Source of the DNA: CAUPWF01 sp036656795
Lineage (GTDB): Bacteria > Bacillota > Clostridia > Lachnospirales > Lachnospiraceae
Reading direction: 5' to 3'
Length of the DNA stretch: 7,487 nt
Assembly: GCA_036656795.1 (NCBI GenBank)
Contig: JAVXHR010000040.1
Coordinates: 1-7,487, forward strand
A program made the translations under genes and the position numbers. The stretch's first letter is position 1; each line of letters starts with the position of its first letter. Below, piece after piece: positions 5,899 through 7,487 of this stretch. The notes beneath the pieces were generated by a model, which was given only the letters and a program-made list of their open reading frames with translations, had not been told where the DNA came from and did no database searches.

Positions 5899-6975
5899 TT
5901 ATACAGTGTTTTTTGAAACAGCTTGTTCAATTAGCGTTACAATTGTCTCGATTGAATTTTGCTGAGAAGAACGATTCATAGCAGATATGTAAGAATCTCG
6001 TGTGGCATAGAGCTCTTGTATAGAAGAAAGCAATAGTTCTTTTGTCAATTGTTCTTCTTCTATTACAACACTGAATCCTTGTCGTTCAAAAGAACGTGCA
6101 TTTAAAATCTGATCACCACGACTGGCATTGGCAGAGAGTGGGATTAATAGATTGGGTTTGCGAAGTGCAAGTAGTTCGCAGATTGCATTAGCACCGGCTC
6201 TTGAGATTACAAGGTCTGTAAGGGCGAAGATATCGCGTAGTTCTTGTTGAATATATTCAAATTGAGCATACCCTTGTAGATGTTCCAGGGAAGAATCTAG
6301 TTTTCCATTGCCACATAGATGAATGATTTGAAACTCTTTTAATAATTCGGGAAGAATAAGGCGAACGGCGTGATTGACAGCTACAGACCCAAGGCTACCA
6401 CCAATTACCAGAATTACCGGTTTGCCAAGGGTAAAACCACAGAGATCTAAGGCAGCAATCTTATTACCGGATAATAATTCTTGACGAATAGGTGAACCTG
6501 TCAGAGTGGATTTCTCTGTTGGCAGAAGTGCCAAGGTCTCCGGGAAGTTACAACATATAGTTGTGGCAGATGGAATGGATATCTTATTTGCAAGGCCGGG
6601 TGTCATATCAGATTCATGAATAATGGTTGGTACATGGCGACGTTTTCCGGCCATTACAACGGGAACTGATACAAAGCCACCCTTAGAAAAGATAACGTCA
6701 GGTTGTAACGATTGAATCAAAGCATTGGCTTCTCCAAATCCTTTGAGTACACGAAAAGGGTCAGTGAAATTTTTAGTGCTAAAATAACGACGTAATTTTC
6801 CGGAAGAGATACCATGATAAGGAATTCCAAATTGTTCGATGAGCTGTTTTTCGATTCCCTCATAGGAACCAATATATTGAATGTCATAGCCGAGTTCTTG
6901 TAACTTTGGTAATAAAGCAATATTCGGGGTAACATGGCCGGCAGTTCCGCCACCGGTTAATATGATTCGTTTCAT
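5899..6975 (-). CDS. murG: UDP-GlcNAc:undecaprenyl-PP-MurNAc-pentapeptide GlcNAc transferase (MurG)
   Basis: A 358-residue GT28 glycosyltransferase that adds GlcNAc to lipid I at the inner face of the membrane to make lipid II for peptidoglycan. Signatures: the first Gly-rich loop LTGGGTAGHVTPN (6-18), the acceptor-side FSKGGFVSVPVV (96-107), HESDMTPGLANK (120-131), the second Gly-rich loop IGGSLGS (191-197) and the UDP-GlcNAc pocket ISRAGANAICEL (257-268) with SRGDQILNA (285-293). The HESDMTPG form, instead of the EQN..PG of the E. coli type, recalls the second MurG copy of the Bacillus cereus group and Clostridial MurG proteins. Start supported by GGAG 8 nt upstream (6984-6987). It stands alone between a sigma factor (convergent) and a membrane protein (divergent), not in a division and cell wall cluster, so it may be a second copy or a relocated single copy. 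Confidence 0.95.
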   Translation of the reverse strand: MKRIILTGGGTAGHVTPNIALLPKLQELGYDIQYIGSYEGIEKQLIEQFGIPYHGISSGKLRRYFSTKNFTDPFRVLKGFGEANALIQSLQPDVIFSKGGFVSVPVVMAGKRRHVPTIIHESDMTPGLANKISIPSATTICCNFPETLALLPTEKSTLTGSPIRQELLSGNKIAALDLCGFTLGKPVILVIGGSLGSVAVNHAVRLILPELLKEFQIIHLCGNGKLDSSLEHLQGYAQFEYIQQELRDIFALTDLVISRAGANAICELLALRKPNLLIPLSANASRGDQILNARSFERQGFSVVIEEEQLTKELLLSSIQELYATRDSYISAMNRSSQQNSIETIVTLIEQAVSKNTV

Positions 6976-7005
6976 AGTGTATTCTCCAGTCCTTTTTATA
7001 TATTT

Positions 7006-7033
7006 ATATTATCATATATGTAACAAAGGTCAA
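7006..7033 (-). promoter_or_regulatory. Candidate murG promoter
   Basis: On the minus strand TTGACC (7028-7033, 5/6 match), 16-bp spacer, TAATAT (7006-7011, 4/6 match) would start transcription near 7000, about 25 nt before the murG ATG. Other -10-like boxes (TATGAT, TATAAA) lie in the same AT-rich stretch at less favourable spacing, so the exact -10 is uncertain. Confidence 0.45.
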
Positions 7034-7073
7034 GTCTAACGGAGAGAATTAAGATAGAAAAAGGAGCAGAGAT

Positions 7074-7487
7074 ATGAAAGATTCCAAAGAATATTTCTCA
7101 AAAGAAGAAATTCAAAAAGAAGCAGAAGATATCTTAGCAGAAGTATTGGAAAGTCCATCAGTAACGGATATTAAAGCGACGGAAGAGATGCATGAAAGTT
7201 TGATGGAAAAGGTAGATGCTTGTGAACAGGCTCAATACCAAAGTATTTCGCTTCAAAGGATTTTTGCAGACCAAGAGAAAGAAGCACGGGATATTTCTGC
7301 CCAAGAAGAGTTAGAGACCAAAGGGAAAACAGTGTCATATAGGAAATCAAAGAAAATCAAGACAAAGTTATATCTAATTCTTGCGGCAACCATGGTGCTT
7401 GTGTTGGGAATTGGAATCACCAGTGTGGGTGGGAAACAATACCTGACCGACACCGTAGACCGAATGCTTGGTGGGAGGGAACAGATT
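7074..7487 (+). CDS. Single-pass membrane protein, N-terminal part only (cut by window edge)
   Basis: An open frame from ATG at 7074 runs 138 codons to the window end without a stop. AAGGAG (7061-7066) lies 7 nt before the start, so it is a real gene. Residues 1-83 are hydrophilic, acidic and helix-prone, with a Lys/Arg-rich patch (about 84-98: KGKTVSYRKSKKIK) before one hydrophobic segment (about 99-117, YLILAATMVLVLGIGITSV). The positive-inside rule puts the N-terminus in the cytosol and the remainder outside. After the helix comes GGKQYLTDTVDRMLGG (119-134), which I recall as similar to unnamed Clostridial membrane proteins but cannot assign. The layout (cytosolic N-domain, one helix, outer domain) fits an anti-sigma factor and a sigma gene lies 1.2 kb upstream on the same strand, but no anti-sigma motif is visible, so I leave the function open. 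It is divergent from murG (98 bp between starts). Confidence 0.8.
   Translation, partial: MKDSKEYFSKEEIQKEAEDILAEVLESPSVTDIKATEEMHESLMEKVDACEQAQYQSISLQRIFADQEKEARDISAQEELETKGKTVSYRKSKKIKTKLYLILAATMVLVLGIGITSVGGKQYLTDTVDRMLGGREQI

Noticed and set aside
7253..7453. 66-codon minus-strand frame at the right edge
   Set aside because: It is antisense to the membrane protein gene that begins at 7074 with a good ribosome site and has no start signal.
1..7487. CRISPR array, tRNA/rRNA, riboswitch, insertion sequence or phage genes
   Set aside because: No regularly spaced repeats, no tRNA-like fold or CCA end, no conserved riboswitch core and no transposase or phage motifs were seen on either strand.

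Overview
The window looks like chromosomal DNA from a low-GC Gram-positive anaerobe of the class Clostridia, most likely a member of the Lachnospiraceae. The evidence is AT-rich intergenic DNA, strong AGGAG-type ribosome binding sites 5-9 nt before most starts, sigma-A type promoters (TTGAAA-17-TATAGT and similar), a MurG of the HESDMTPG type and short leaders. The taxonomic placement is inferred from gene style only; no search was run.

Left part (1-3180), all on the minus strand: a regulator of the XRE HTH plus cupin type (2632-3180), followed after its own terminator by a separately promoted two-gene operon. That operon holds an M24 family metallopeptidase of the Xaa-Pro dipeptidase/aminopeptidase type (1344-2447) and a 12-helix MFS transporter (25-1323), 20 bp apart. 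A 15-bp inverted repeat sits in the operon leader between promoter and ribosome binding site. Together this looks like a uptake-and-cleavage module for a small substrate, such as a proline-type dipeptide or an amide of the creatinase/ectoine-hydrolase kind. The substrate is unknown.

Middle part (3181-5206): a compact rhomboid intramembrane serine protease (+, 3389-3991) meets a short soluble histidine kinase (-, 3947-4675) tail to tail, with 45 bp of coding overlap. Divergent from the kinase is a HIT-family nucleotide-binding hydrolase (+, 4796-5206).

Right part (5207-7487): a 183-residue ECF-like sigma factor (+, GTG start at 5282), a hairpin terminator, a convergent murG (-, 5899-6975) for the lipid II GlcNAc transfer step, and, divergent from murG, the 5' part of a single-pass membrane protein (+, from 7074, cut by the window edge). 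This last protein has a shape compatible with an anti-sigma factor, but that is not demonstrated.

Most genes here are ordinary household or accessory functions. I see no CRISPR array, RNA gene, insertion sequence or phage gene, and nothing that clearly forms a new system. The items most worth a second look are the regulated M24/MFS module, the rhomboid/kinase overlap and the sigma factor/membrane protein pair separated by murG.
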